This document shows, one piece after another, positions 1 to 9,558 of a stretch of 43,495 bases of DNA. How positions within the stretch are numbered: the first letter of the stretch is position 1; each line of letters begins with the position of its first letter. Origin of the DNA: an uncultured Selenomonadaceae bacterium. Lineage in GTDB: Bacteria; Bacillota; Negativicutes; Selenomonadales; Selenomonadaceae. The notes under the pieces were generated by a model. It made no database searches. It was not told the origin of the DNA and was given only the letters and a program-made list of their open reading frames with translations. Position numbers and translations under genes: made by a program. The stretch covers positions 1-43,495 of the forward strand of contig CAMCDL010000003.1 in the NCBI GenBank assembly GCA_945873565.1, given 5' to 3'.

Positions 1-45
1 ACCTCCTGAGGATATAATCAACTTCTTCCACATTCACCATAGCCT

Positions 46-74
46 ATTATAAACAGTGCTATATATTATGTCAA
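46..74 (-). promoter_or_regulatory. Sigma70-type promoter of a gene off the left edge
   Basis: On the minus strand there is a perfect -35 box TTGACA (69-74), a 17-base spacer and a perfect -10 box TATAAT (46-51). An SD-like AGGAGGT sits at positions 1-7, so the start codon of the gene should lie a few bases beyond the window. The transcript leaves the window to the left. The match to the housekeeping consensus is complete, so a strong promoter is expected unless it is repressed; an inverted repeat covers the -35 box. Confidence 0.8.
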
Positions 75-90
75 GTATTTTTACTTGTCA
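69..90. repeat. Inverted repeat over the -35 box, possible operator
   Basis: The arms CAAGTA (72-77) and TACTTG (82-87) are perfect inverted copies separated by four T. The symmetry continues outward with one mismatched pair, giving an imperfect 22-base palindrome. It covers the -35 box of the promoter that drives the gene off the left edge. A dyad in this position is typical of a repressor operator. I cannot assign a regulator family. It could also be chance in AT-rich DNA. Confidence 0.4.
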
Positions 91-111
91 GTATAAAAAT
101 TCAGAAAAAAA

Positions 112-136
112 GACGGATACCGCTATGGTGTCCGCC
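112..136 (-). terminator. Rho-independent terminator of gdhA
   Basis: The arms at 112-121 and 127-136 form a 10-bp stem with one mismatch and one G-T pair around a 5-base loop. On the minus strand it is followed by a run of T (105-111). It lies about 45 bases after the gdhA stop. A second perfect 7-bp hairpin (144-150 with 158-164) lies between it and gdhA; on the plus strand that one is followed by a T-rich tract. Confidence 0.8.
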
Positions 137-180
137 TTTTTGCAGGCTCCCTCACCAGGAGCCTTTCTTTTTGATTCTAA

Positions 181-1533
<1,353 letters not shown>

Positions 1534-1610
1534 CTAAAATAACTGAAATTTAAACTCACTAGCATATGTCCATATACTCTATGCTAATTTATCTACATCA
1601 GACGAACATT

Positions 1611-1639
1611 ATTATATAACATGCAAACATAGTATGCAA
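1611..1639 (-). promoter_or_regulatory. gdhA promoter
   Basis: On the minus strand TTGCAT (1634-1639), a 17-base spacer and a perfect TATAAT (1611-1616) lie about 90 bases before the GTG start of gdhA. The 5' leader contains an AGCATA/TATGCT inverted repeat (about 1561-1586). Several TATGCA/TGCAT motifs surround the promoter and could be regulator half-sites, though AT richness makes that weak. Confidence 0.65.
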
Positions 1640-1709
1640 TGTATATTGAAAATGTATACATGTATGCATTAATATTATTTATTTCTCTATGCCTGCACAA
1701 TAACTAAAA

Positions 1710-1740
1710 AGGATAGCTCTGCATAACACAGAGCTATCCT
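1710..1740 (-). terminator. Terminator after the SorE-like gene
   Basis: A perfect 12-bp hairpin (1710-1721 with 1729-1740, 7-base loop) is followed on the minus strand by TTTTT. It lies 45 bases after the stop of the dehydrogenase gene at 1786 and separates it from gdhA. Confidence 0.88.
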
Positions 1741-1785
1741 GCAGACAGCTTAGTCTTTTATATCAGCTTCAGTTATTTTTCTTTT

Positions 1786-3042
1786 TCATATATTCTCGGC
1801 ATGCTGAAGGAAATAATCCTCCGCCTTCTTGTTCCATATACCGCCAGCTTCGTCCACCAGCCGCTTCAGCTCCTTGGCTAATGGGTCATCCAGCTTACCA
1901 AGCTCATCTACAGCAGTAAGCGGAAATTTCTTATGTGAATAGCAGATTTTCTTGCCGCCAGGAATAGATGGCAGCTTAAGGATTGTATCCGGCACCGCAT
2001 CAAGGCCAAGTATATGAGTTGCAATCTTGCCTACACTGACTACACCATCCTCAATCAACTTTATTGCATCAAGCATATCCTGGGTATTGCTGCCGCTGGT
2101 ACCAACGTAATGAGCAGCATTGTAATGAATATTATAGAAATTAATTGGAGCGGTGAAGCCTGCATCAATAGGTCCTGCAAAGAAATTAAAGCAGCCATCC
2201 CATCCCAGAAGCTTCTCGCTCTGGTTTACAACCTTCTCATCTGCTACCATTACAAACACGTCATCAAAGCCCTTCACTCCAGCAAGCTCCTTTACTGGAC
2301 CACTGAAATCCTCCATATCAGCTGTATTTACATAAAGCAGCTTTACGCCGTTTCTAGCAGCCTCTTCTGCTGGATACAGTGCTTCAAGACGGTCAAGCTT
2401 ACTCTGAGTACGGCCTGTTACCACAAGCACGCTAGGACGCTTATCACCGTGAATTGCCAGATCAATAGCAAGAGACCCCATAGGACCTGTGCCGCCGACT
2501 ATTGCCATGTTGCCTCCAGTCCTGATTCCCATGGTATAATCGTAGTCGTTTCTGTCACGCAGATGGAAATTAGCCTTAAAGCCTGCTACCACACAGGAAA
2601 GTGGTTCAGCCATTGCAGCCTCAAAGAAGGATTCTCCCTTATATGGCAGGAGGCAGCCTTTTTCAATGGCTTCATTCATAATTACACTATAGGTAGATTC
2701 ACCACCGACATACGGGAAGGAATATCCAAGAGAGTAAGTATCGGCACGGCCGAGATTTGGCTGTGCAACGAATCTGTCACCAGGCTTAAACTTATCCTGC
2801 CACTTAGCGCCTACCCTTTCCACAACACCGCAGAACTCATGGCCCATTACTATAGGAGTCTTGTCCAGGTTATCCGGCAGTTTCTTATGAGCTGATCCCT
2901 TCTGGGATACCTTATACGTCGACAGACAGAGGCTGTCTGTCACTATCCTTGCAAGAATCTCATCCTCCTGAATCTCTGGCAGCTCGAAGGTATCTACACG
3001 CAAATCCTTCACACCATGTATTCTTACTGCTGTAGTCTGCAT
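1786..3042 (-). CDS. Zinc-dependent dehydrogenase, L-sorbose-1-phosphate reductase (SorE)-like
   Basis: Medium-chain dehydrogenase/reductase of 418 aa. The N-terminus (MQTTAVRIHGVKDLRVDTFE), the DSLCLS motif and GHEFCG closely resemble SorE, which reduces L-sorbose 1-phosphate to glucitol 6-phosphate with NAD(P)H. The likely catalytic zinc ligands are Cys39 and His68/Glu69. The four-cysteine structural zinc loop of classical alcohol dehydrogenases is missing, as in SorE. A Rossmann motif (GGTGPMGSLA) lies near residue 183. An AGGAGG SD is 7 bases before the ATG. No sorbose PTS or sugar kinase gene is nearby, so the true substrate may be another phosphorylated polyol. It lies 29 bases after the SIMPL-domain gene, is probably co-transcribed with it, and ends in a strong terminator. 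Confidence 0.8.
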   Translation of the reverse strand: MQTTAVRIHGVKDLRVDTFELPEIQEDEILARIVTDSLCLSTYKVSQKGSAHKKLPDNLDKTPIVMGHEFCGVVERVGAKWQDKFKPGDRFVAQPNLGRADTYSLGYSFPYVGGESTYSVIMNEAIEKGCLLPYKGESFFEAAMAEPLSCVVAGFKANFHLRDRNDYDYTMGIRTGGNMAIVGGTGPMGSLAIDLAIHGDKRPSVLVVTGRTQSKLDRLEALYPAEEAARNGVKLLYVNTADMEDFSGPVKELAGVKGFDDVFVMVADEKVVNQSEKLLGWDGCFNFFAGPIDAGFTAPINFYNIHYNAAHYVGTSGSNTQDMLDAIKLIEDGVVSVGKIATHILGLDAVPDTILKLPSIPGGKKICYSHKKFPLTAVDELGKLDDPLAKELKRLVDEAGGIWNKKAEDYFLQHAENI

Positions 3043-3071
3043 CCATCTTCCTCCTATAATACTTAAAATAT

Positions 3072-3728
3072 TTATACAATGCTCCAGATAACAGTAACTG
3101 AATCTGAAGCCTCTACATTTTCTGGCTCAACATTAAATCGTGCTGAAGCCGTAATGGTTTCCTCTACAGTATCACTTATCGATACATCAGTTGATGAAAC
3201 AAATTCGATTTCGTCCCAGGTGTATTCCATAGTCTGGATTGCCCCCAGCCTTATGCCTGCTGCCTGAGTAAGAACCTCAGCTTTCTTTCTGGCATCAGCC
3301 ACAGCTTTACCGATAATCAGATTCTTTACGGCCTCTGTATCTGCAATAGTATAACGTATCTTATACTCTGGCTTTGCTGGGCAGGATGACAATACTGTTA
3401 TCACCTTTCCCAGAAAATCAGCATTATTCGGGAAGTCGAGCTTCATGCCATGAACATACTTATATCCCTGGAATATCTGATGGACTTCGCCATTTTCATC
3501 AATCTGGTCCTCATAATAGGGGCTTATATCAAAATATGTAGTCTTGATATTGTCCTTTAAAAATCCGATACCGCTCAGCTTCACCTTCAGCAGCTCTGTC
3601 ATGGCGGTAGCCAGCTTTCCAGCAGCCTCGTATGTGGCATCTGAACCAGACAGCACCATATCTATGCGAGTGGTATCAGGCTTCACTGACACACAGCCCT
3701 TCCCCTTTACCTTGATAATACGTTCCAT
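3072..3728 (-). CDS. SIMPL-domain (DUF541) protein
   Basis: A protein of 218 aa from the chosen start, with the SIMPL/DUF541 pattern: the N-terminal IKVKGKGCVSVKPDTTRIDM strand, a central DARKKAEVLTQAAGIRLG helix, and a C-terminal SARFNVEP segment. Bacterial family members are mostly periplasmic or exported proteins of unclear function, some linked to stress. Here no signal peptide is visible, so this copy is probably cytosolic. An upstream in-frame ATG at 3747-3749 would add seven residues, but GAGGGTGG is better placed for the ATG at 3726-3728. It is the first gene of a likely two-gene unit with the SorE-like dehydrogenase. The function is unknown. Confidence 0.75.
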   Translation of the reverse strand: MERIIKVKGKGCVSVKPDTTRIDMVLSGSDATYEAAGKLATAMTELLKVKLSGIGFLKDNIKTTYFDISPYYEDQIDENGEVHQIFQGYKYVHGMKLDFPNNADFLGKVITVLSSCPAKPEYKIRYTIADTEAVKNLIIGKAVADARKKAEVLTQAAGIRLGAIQTMEYTWDEIEFVSSTDVSISDTVEETITASARFNVEPENVEASDSVTVIWSIV

Positions 3729-3921
3729 GTTATCATCCCACCCTCTCATACAATGGGTTCTCCGTAATATAAGATTATTGTATTATTCTACATGCAGTTT
3801 TAAACTCCTGCATTTAAAGCACATAAGGATGATATAAACAGCAGCAGAACAAATACTTTTTCCTTTAATAAACTTTTAAGAAAAAACTAATGAAAGACTC
3901 ATTATCGAAGGTTGACTCATG

Positions 3922-3930
3922 TGGTATAAT
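3922..3930 (+). promoter_or_regulatory. Extended -10 promoter for the exported protein gene
   Basis: TGGTATAAT is a perfect extended -10 element (TATAAT at 3925-3930). No good -35 box is seen 17 bases upstream, which fits an extended -10 promoter. The SD GGAGG is at about 3957-3961 and the ATG at 3971, so the leader is short. Confidence 0.65.
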
Positions 3931-3970
3931 ACTGTTGTGGAAATTTTGATTAATCTGGAGGTAAATACTC

Positions 3971-4501
3971 ATGAAAAAATTAGTTTGTATTTCTCTTCTT
4001 TTGCTTATTACAGCAATTAGTACTATATGCTCAGCAGCTCAGGTACCTCTTCTTGATACCGATGCAGCCGGTTTTGTTGCTGAATGCAATAAGGCGGCAA
4101 CCACTGATGATGGAGATCCGCTGCTGAATGAGCCAAAGGCTGTACCAACCAAGACAGAGACCAACGAGACTCCTTATGTCACTGCGATTTCAACTGGCAA
4201 CACCGTATGCTCTGTAATCATGTACGAAAATACTGACAAGAAGGTAAGCTCCATCAGTATTATTACAGATCCTTCCCTCGATTCACAGTCTATTGCGGTA
4301 GGTATGGCACAGTTCTTCAGCGAGGTAATAGGCCTCAGCGAGAGTGAGTATGATGATATCTTCGGTTCTACCAATGAACGCAATATGTACACCACCTGGT
4401 GCAGAAAGCTTAACCGTCGCGTCGTTGTGGCTAACAGAGTATTGGATGCTCAGGGAATTTACGTAATTATTATAAACGCCAGCGACATCAAAGACATCTA
4501 A
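3971..4501 (+). CDS. Small exported protein of unknown function
   Basis: 176 aa. A classical signal peptide is present: MKK, a hydrophobic core (LVCISLLLLITAISTI), and a likely signal peptidase I site after CSAA near residue 23. The mature part is acidic and rich in Thr, Ser and Asp. It has three cysteines, no further membrane segment and no motif I recognise. It could be periplasmic or surface-associated. It is one of only three plus-strand genes, has its own extended -10 promoter, a good SD (TGGAGG) and a strong terminator immediately after, so it is a real single-gene unit. Its divergent neighbour is the SIMPL-domain gene, with 242 bases between them. Confidence 0.75.
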   Translation: MKKLVCISLLLLITAISTICSAAQVPLLDTDAAGFVAECNKAATTDDGDPLLNEPKAVPTKTETNETPYVTAISTGNTVCSVIMYENTDKKVSSISIITDPSLDSQSIAVGMAQFFSEVIGLSESEYDDIFGSTNERNMYTTWCRKLNRRVVVANRVLDAQGIYVIIINASDIKDI

Positions 4502-4520
4502 ATATTATCAGACGATTTTA

Positions 4521-4555
4521 AAAGGACTATCGCATGTGCGATAGTCCTTTTTTTT
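4521..4555 (+). terminator. Terminator of the exported protein gene
   Basis: The near-perfect palindrome around CGCATGTGCG forms a long A/T- and G/C-containing stem (arms about 4521-4534 and 4537-4550) and is followed by a run of eight T. It lies 20 bases after the stop codon. The A-rich 5' side means it could also work for the minus-strand gene that ends at 4611. Confidence 0.9.
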
Positions 4556-4610
4556 GGCAACCACCGTCGCCCCTACATATCTATGGGATTAATCATGATT
4601 AATTTCTGCA

Positions 4611-5306
4611 TCAGCTCTTGTAAAGAGCTTCATATTTTGATTTATTCTTCAGAACCTGCTTGACATATTCCCTGGTCTCTGGAAACGGAATAGCTTCCAC
4701 ATCAGAGAAGTCATATCCCCACCCCTTTTCCATCATCCAATCGGCCACATTTCCACGTCCAGCATTATATGCAGCCAGCGCCAGTACTTCATTGCCATTG
4801 AACTCATCCAGAAGGTTAGCCAGATACCACGTGCCATAACGTACATTGACATCAGGCTCATAAAGACTGCTGGATACAAAGGAGCCACTATCTATCTGCT
4901 CAGATATCCATCGTCCTGTTTCAGGCATCAGCTGCATAAGGCCGATAGCGCCGCGATTTGAACGGACATCAGCATTAAATTTGCTTTCTGCCCTTATCAC
5001 ACCTGCCACCAATGAGCTATCCACACCATATTCCCTGCTGCAGGCTGCAACAGATTCCTTATAATTGTACGGATACAGATATAATTTCTGCACCGTTTCA
5101 TTCTGTGAGAGAAAATAAACCCCAAAAGCTACCAGCATAATCATCAGTCCAGCCGTAAATGCATACTGCAGGCGCAGTGCCTGCCTCCTCCTAAGCTGAT
5201 GACGCAGAGAAAGAGGTATCTTCTCTTCTTCTGAAAAGTATTCATTAAAGCCCCTGTATCCTTCGAGGGCAATTCCTGAAGACTGCATTTTAATCAAACT
5301 TCCCAT
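4611..5306 (-). CDS. Membrane-anchored lytic transglycosylase (SLT domain)
   Basis: 231 aa. A basic cytosolic N-terminus (RHQLRRRQALR) is followed by one membrane segment (about residues 48-68) and an SLT lysozyme-like domain (about 80-225). The catalytic glutamate is Glu107 in AESKFNADVRS, followed by the family motifs GAIGLMQLMPETG and ALAAYNAGRGNV. Such enzymes cleave the MurNAc-GlcNAc bond in the periplasm, making 1,6-anhydro ends during wall growth or turnover. The start is uncertain: neither the ATG at 5304-5306 nor the in-frame ATG six codons later has a good SD. It is the last gene after coaE on the same strand, with 101 bases between and a TATAAT (5328-5333) that may give it its own promoter. 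Confidence 0.88.
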   Translation of the reverse strand: MGSLIKMQSSGIALEGYRGFNEYFSEEEKIPLSLRHQLRRRQALRLQYAFTAGLMIMLVAFGVYFLSQNETVQKLYLYPYNYKESVAACSREYGVDSSLVAGVIRAESKFNADVRSNRGAIGLMQLMPETGRWISEQIDSGSFVSSSLYEPDVNVRYGTWYLANLLDEFNGNEVLALAAYNAGRGNVADWMMEKGWGYDFSDVEAIPFPETREYVKQVLKNKSKYEALYKS

Positions 5307-5397
5307 TCAATAAAGTGTTGTACTGTCATTATAATAAAAACAGTAACAAAAGTACCTATACCATTTTTCCTATTTTATATGGACTGCATTCCTATGT

Positions 5398-5412
5398 GTT
5401 GATACTATCAAC
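5398..5412. repeat. 15-base palindrome over the coaE stop codon
   Basis: GTTGATACTATCAAC is a perfect inverted repeat (7-bp arms, 1-base centre) that includes the coaE stop codon TGA (minus strand, 5408-5410). The one-base loop makes a folded RNA hairpin unlikely, so a protein-binding dyad upstream of the transglycosylase gene is more plausible. It may be chance. Confidence 0.3.
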
Positions 5413-6007
5413 TATTTAAAGCCGACCTAGCCCATATTTCAGTTACCTTACGCCTAAGTTCCTCCAGTGTTCCATTGTTATCTATAACAACATCCGCCAT
5501 CTTAATCTTCTCCTCCATGGACATCTGAGAAGCAATACGGCGCCTTGCCTCCGCCTCTGAAAAATCATTGCGCTCCATAAGCCTTTTCAGCTGAAGCCCT
5601 GGTGCCACATAGACAAGCCAGACCTCATCAGTCAGAGCATCCCATCCAGATTCCAGAAGAAGCGGCACATCCAGCACCACTGCCGGAATAGGCTGCTGGG
5701 CTATATTCGACATTCTCCTACCAATTTCCTCTTTTATTAGAGGGTGTGCCATAGAATTCATCCAATTAAGTTCTTCTTTATCAGCAAATACCCTATCAGC
5801 AACCGCCTGACGATTTAATGTTCCATCCTCATTTATTACCTCATCACCATAGCGATGCCTGTAGGCCTGCCATATTGCTTTTCCCGGCTCAGCCAGCTCC
5901 CATGCCACCTTATCTGCATCAATAACAGATGCACCCAGGCTTATAAGATGGCTTGATACTGTGCTCTTTCCGCTGGCTATTCCTCCAGTAAGTCCTATTA
6001 CTTTCAT
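5408..6007 (-). CDS. coaE: Dephospho-CoA kinase
   Basis: 199 aa, the standard length. It phosphorylates the 3'-hydroxyl of dephospho-CoA with ATP, the last step of CoA synthesis, in the cytosol. The P-loop GGIASGKST is at residues 8-16, followed by the family motifs DADKVAWEL and HPLIKEEI and the lid region ERNDFSEAEARRRIASQ. The reading frame is open 28 codons further upstream, but the ATG at 6005-6007 is the right start: it overlaps the mutM stop by one base (TGATG) and gives the canonical N-terminus MKVIGLTGG. That overlap implies translational coupling to mutM. The polA-mutM-coaE order is a familiar Firmicute arrangement. Confidence 0.96.
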   Translation of the reverse strand: MKVIGLTGGIASGKSTVSSHLISLGASVIDADKVAWELAEPGKAIWQAYRHRYGDEVINEDGTLNRQAVADRVFADKEELNWMNSMAHPLIKEEIGRRMSNIAQQPIPAVVLDVPLLLESGWDALTDEVWLVYVAPGLQLKRLMERNDFSEAEARRRIASQMSMEEKIKMADVVIDNNGTLEELRRKVTEIWARSALNS

Positions 6008-6834
6008 CAAAGCACCTGACAGGACGGACAAAAATGAGTCCCCCGTCCTCCTACGCGAATTTTTTCCATTATAGTGCCGCACACACGGCAAGGCTTGCCA
6101 TCTCTGGCATAAGCAAACAGATTATCCTGATGGCTGCCCTTTTCACCATTTCCATTTCGGTAGTCACGGAATGTTGTCCCGCCATCCCTGATACCTTCGC
6201 TGATTACCCGGTTTATATTCGTATACAGCAATGTCAGCTCATCATTCCCAATAGAACCGGCTGTACGCATAGGATGAATACCTGACAGAAACAAGGCTTC
6301 ATCTACATATATATTTCCTAATCCTCCAACCTTGCTCTGATCAAGGAGAAAGCTTTTTATTCTTGTTTTTTTGCCAGCCATTACGGATTTAAGATAATCA
6401 ACAGTAAACTCACTGCTAAGAGGCTCTGGCCCCATTTCAGCCAGTCCTTTGATGTTATCTATCTCATCCTCCTTCATAGCATATATGGTGCCAAGAGTAC
6501 GAGTGTCAGCATAAACAAGCTGGTCACCGCCATCCAGCCGCATGATAATCCTTGCATGCTTTGCTTCCTCAGCTCCCTTAGGCCGATAGCATAGCTGTCC
6601 AGTCATGCGGAGATGAAAAATCAGAGCAGTACCATTGTCCAGCCTGATAAGCAGATATTTTCCGACACGGTCAAGCTTTTCTATGGTGCGTCCTGTTATA
6701 CGGGCTACAAACTGCCCGGGCTCAGGCCATTTTATCTGACGGCTCAGCAGTATATCAGCTGACATAATCAGCCGCCCCTCAAGATTTGGAGCAAGATTAC
6801 GGCGTATTGTTTCAAGCTCTGGTAATTCAGGCAT
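6007..6834 (-). CDS. mutM: Formamidopyrimidine-DNA glycosylase
   Basis: 275 aa. This bifunctional glycosylase/AP lyase removes 8-oxoguanine and Fapy lesions. After Met removal the N-terminus is PELPELETIRRNL, with Pro1 as the Schiff-base nucleophile and Glu2 as catalytic residue. The conserved lysine region LDRVGKYLLI lies near residue 60. The H2TH region contains KVGGLGNIYVDEALF. The C-terminal zinc finger is complete (CRVCG, then CPSCQ at the end). It starts 12 bases after polA and overlaps coaE by one base, so the three repair/cofactor genes are co-transcribed. Confidence 0.97.
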   Translation of the reverse strand: MPELPELETIRRNLAPNLEGRLIMSADILLSRQIKWPEPGQFVARITGRTIEKLDRVGKYLLIRLDNGTALIFHLRMTGQLCYRPKGAEEAKHARIIMRLDGGDQLVYADTRTLGTIYAMKEDEIDNIKGLAEMGPEPLSSEFTVDYLKSVMAGKKTRIKSFLLDQSKVGGLGNIYVDEALFLSGIHPMRTAGSIGNDELTLLYTNINRVISEGIRDGGTTFRDYRNGNGEKGSHQDNLFAYARDGKPCRVCGTIMEKIRVGGRGTHFCPSCQVL

Positions 6835-6846
6835 AATAATCCTCCA

Positions 6847-9537
6847 TTATTTTGCCTCTGCCCAATTTTTACCGACATTTATATCTATGGACAGCGGCAC
6901 AGACAGCTTAACGATATTTTCCATTGAATCCTTAAGGAGCTTCTTCACCTCTGGAATCTCTTCATTTACAGCCTCCAGCACAAGCTCATCATGAACCTGA
7001 AGCAGTACACGGCTCTTAAGCCCCTTTTCCTTCAGGGCATGGTCAGTCTTTATCATGGCCAGCTTAATTATATCGGCTGCAGTACCCTGAATCGGAGTAT
7101 TCATAGCCATTCGCTCAGCCAGCATGCGCTGATTGAAATTGCTGCTTCTGATGGCAGGCAGATCACGCCGCCGGTTGAACATAGTAGTAACGTAACCCTT
7201 ATCATGCACATCAGATACTGTTTTATCGATAAAGGCCTTTATCCCCGGGCATTTAGCAAAATAACTCTTAATGTAACCAGCAGCTTCAACGCGGGAAATC
7301 TTCAGGTCCTGAGAAAGGCCATAGTCACTCATACCATATACAATACCGAAATTAACAGCTTTTGCACTGCGGCGCATTGCTGGTGTTACTTCCTGAATAG
7401 GAACATCAAACACCTCAGCGGCTGTGCGAGCATGTATATCCTCTCCAGCATTAAAGGCCTTGATAAAGCCCTCATCTCCAGACATGGCTGCCAGTACCCT
7501 AAGCTCTATCTGAGAGTAATCAGCACTAAGCAGGCAGTCAAAGCCTTTACCTGGCTCAAACAGCTCCCGGATCTGCCGTCCCTCTTCCGTTCGTACTGGA
7601 ATATTCTGCAGATTAGGCTCTGAGCTGCTTAAACGCCCAGTTGCTGTAACTGTCTGATTAAAGCTTGTATGAATACGTCCTTCATTATCCGCCAGACTGC
7701 CAAGACCATCAAGATAAGTGGACTTAAGCTTGTTCCATAATCTATAAGATAATATTTTTTCTATAATCGGATGATGCAGGCTCAGCTTTTCCAGCACCTC
7801 TGCATTGGTGGAATAGCCGGTTTTTGTTTTCTTGGAGGCCGGCAGCCCAAGACGCTCGAACAGCACCTCTCCCAGCTGCTTTGGTGAGTTTATATTAAAA
7901 TCAATTCCTGCCAATGAGTAAATTTCCTTTTCCAGCTCCTGAAGTCTGGCTGCCGTCTTTTCAGCCTGCTGGGCCAGCTTATTGCGATTCAGATAGATGC
8001 CGGTATGCTCCATATCTGACAATACCTTCACCAGAGGCAATTCCATTTCCCAGTACAGCTTTTCCTGCTCACGGTCCCTTATAGCATTTTCCAGCTGCTC
8101 CGCCATCCGACATATTGCGTCTGCCTGCCATACCAGCCTATGCTGCATCCTAAGCCTTTCAGTCTGCTCATCTGCCGGCTTTTTCTTATCTGGCTTTTCC
8201 TCGGTAAATGGCTGCATTTCTGGACAGTATTCTGCAACCAGATTTTCAACCCCATAATTGGTCTGAGCAGGATTTACAAGGTAAGCAAGAAGCTCCATAT
8301 CAAGTACCCTGCCCTTAAGCTGAAGCTGTGCATGATAAAAGCTTTTAAGGCCATGCAGGTATTTATCTATAGCTTCATCAGCCAGGATAGCCTCAAGTTC
8401 TGACCAGCCGGCACCATTCCTTCTCATAAGGAAGAAGCTTCCGCCAGCAGCTGCCACTGCTGTAGTGCTGCCATCAAAAGCTATATATACCCGTCCATTT
8501 TCTTTAGACAGTTTCTTCAGTTCTTCTAATGTCCCGTCTGCTGGCCTGGAAGCCTCCTCAGCAAAGAGATTCATGCTCCCATCCTCAGACTCTTCAGACC
8601 ACTCACTTAATACCTTATATTCAGGAAGCTCATACTCCGCAGCAGCTGCAGAAGCTGAGTCACTGCCAGAGCAGAAGGGCTCTATAGCCCTCAGCATGCT
8701 TTTTATTCCATATTTTGAATAAAAATCCTGAAGTCTCTTACCATCTATGTTGATGCTGAAGCTTTCTTCTTCATATTCTACTGGAGCCTCTAGACATATA
8801 GTTGCCAGCTCCTTTGATAACAGTGCCTGCTGATGATATTCCTTAAGATTGTCCTTCAGCTTCTTGCCTGATATCTCTTCAACATGTAGAAGTACCTCTT
8901 CTACTGAGCCATAAGCAGCAATAAGTTTTATCGCTGTCTTTGGCCCCACATTAGGAACGCCAGGAATATTATCTGAGGAATCTCCCATAAGACCTTTAAG
9001 GTCTATAAGCTGAATTGGTGACAAGCCCTCATATTCATCCTCAAAGGCCTCCACATCATATTTCTTAATTTCGGAAATACCCTTTTTGGTAAAAAGCACA
9101 TTCAAATCTGGACGCACCAGCTGCAAAGCATCCTTATCGCCAGTTACAACGTATGCCTCACAGCCATTTTCCACCGCCTTAGCGGATAATGTGCCTATTA
9201 TGTCATCAGCCTCATAGCCAGCCAGCTCCCTGAAGGCAATCCCCCAAGCCTCTGCCATTTCATGCAGCAAAGGTATCTGGCTTAAAAGCTCTGGTGGTGT
9301 AGGCTTCCTGGTACCCTTATAGCCTTCGAATTTCTCGTTACGGAAGGTTTTCTTCCCCTTGTCAAAAGCAATTACCAGATAGTCAGGCTTCCACTCACCC
9401 AGCAGCTTTATCAGCATATTGGAAAATCCATATATTGCGTTGGTATATTGCCCGGAAGCAGATTCTAAAAGCGGCAAGGCATAAAAAGCCCTATACATAA
9501 GGCTGCTGCCATCAAGTATAAAAAACCGCTTTTTCAT
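6847..9537 (-). CDS. polA: DNA polymerase I
   Basis: 896 aa. The N-terminal 5' nuclease domain (about 1-290) is intact, with FFILDGSSLMYRAF and acidic clusters such as YEADDIIG and KGLMGDSSDNIPGV. The central 3'-5' exonuclease-like domain (about 310-480) is degenerate: the first motif reads IAFDGST, without the usual acidic DxE pair, and the expected aspartate in the next motif is missing (LKSFYHAQL). Proofreading is therefore probably lost, as in Bacillus Pol I. The polymerase domain is complete: SADYSQIELR (motif A), RRSAKAVNFGIVYG (motif B) and LLQVHDELVLE (motif C). A GGAGGG SD precedes the ATG. It starts 21 bases after the L,D-transpeptidase gene. It serves in repair and Okazaki-fragment processing. 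Confidence 0.97.
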   Translation of the reverse strand: MKKRFFILDGSSLMYRAFYALPLLESASGQYTNAIYGFSNMLIKLLGEWKPDYLVIAFDKGKKTFRNEKFEGYKGTRKPTPPELLSQIPLLHEMAEAWGIAFRELAGYEADDIIGTLSAKAVENGCEAYVVTGDKDALQLVRPDLNVLFTKKGISEIKKYDVEAFEDEYEGLSPIQLIDLKGLMGDSSDNIPGVPNVGPKTAIKLIAAYGSVEEVLLHVEEISGKKLKDNLKEYHQQALLSKELATICLEAPVEYEEESFSINIDGKRLQDFYSKYGIKSMLRAIEPFCSGSDSASAAAAEYELPEYKVLSEWSEESEDGSMNLFAEEASRPADGTLEELKKLSKENGRVYIAFDGSTTAVAAAGGSFFLMRRNGAGWSELEAILADEAIDKYLHGLKSFYHAQLQLKGRVLDMELLAYLVNPAQTNYGVENLVAEYCPEMQPFTEEKPDKKKPADEQTERLRMQHRLVWQADAICRMAEQLENAIRDREQEKLYWEMELPLVKVLSDMEHTGIYLNRNKLAQQAEKTAARLQELEKEIYSLAGIDFNINSPKQLGEVLFERLGLPASKKTKTGYSTNAEVLEKLSLHHPIIEKILSYRLWNKLKSTYLDGLGSLADNEGRIHTSFNQTVTATGRLSSSEPNLQNIPVRTEEGRQIRELFEPGKGFDCLLSADYSQIELRVLAAMSGDEGFIKAFNAGEDIHARTAAEVFDVPIQEVTPAMRRSAKAVNFGIVYGMSDYGLSQDLKISRVEAAGYIKSYFAKCPGIKAFIDKTVSDVHDKGYVTTMFNRRRDLPAIRSSNFNQRMLAERMAMNTPIQGTAADIIKLAMIKTDHALKEKGLKSRVLLQVHDELVLEAVNEEIPEVKKLLKDSMENIVKLSVPLSIDINVGKNWAEAK

Positions 9538-9558
9538 AAGAATCCCTCCAGAAAAGAA

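Noticed and set aside
144-164. Hairpin as a terminator for an upstream plus-strand gene
   Set aside because: It has a T-rich tract on the plus side, but no plus-strand gene ends nearby; it is more simply part of the gdhA downstream region.
1620-1680. tRNA-like or small RNA gene between gdhA and the next gene
   Set aside because: The stretch is AT-rich with short palindromes, and no cloverleaf or conserved RNA motif can be drawn.
2014-2895. 293-codon plus-strand frame opposite the SorE-like gene
   Set aside because: Antisense shadow: no SD, cysteine/histidine-rich random composition, and the opposite strand encodes a clear enzyme.
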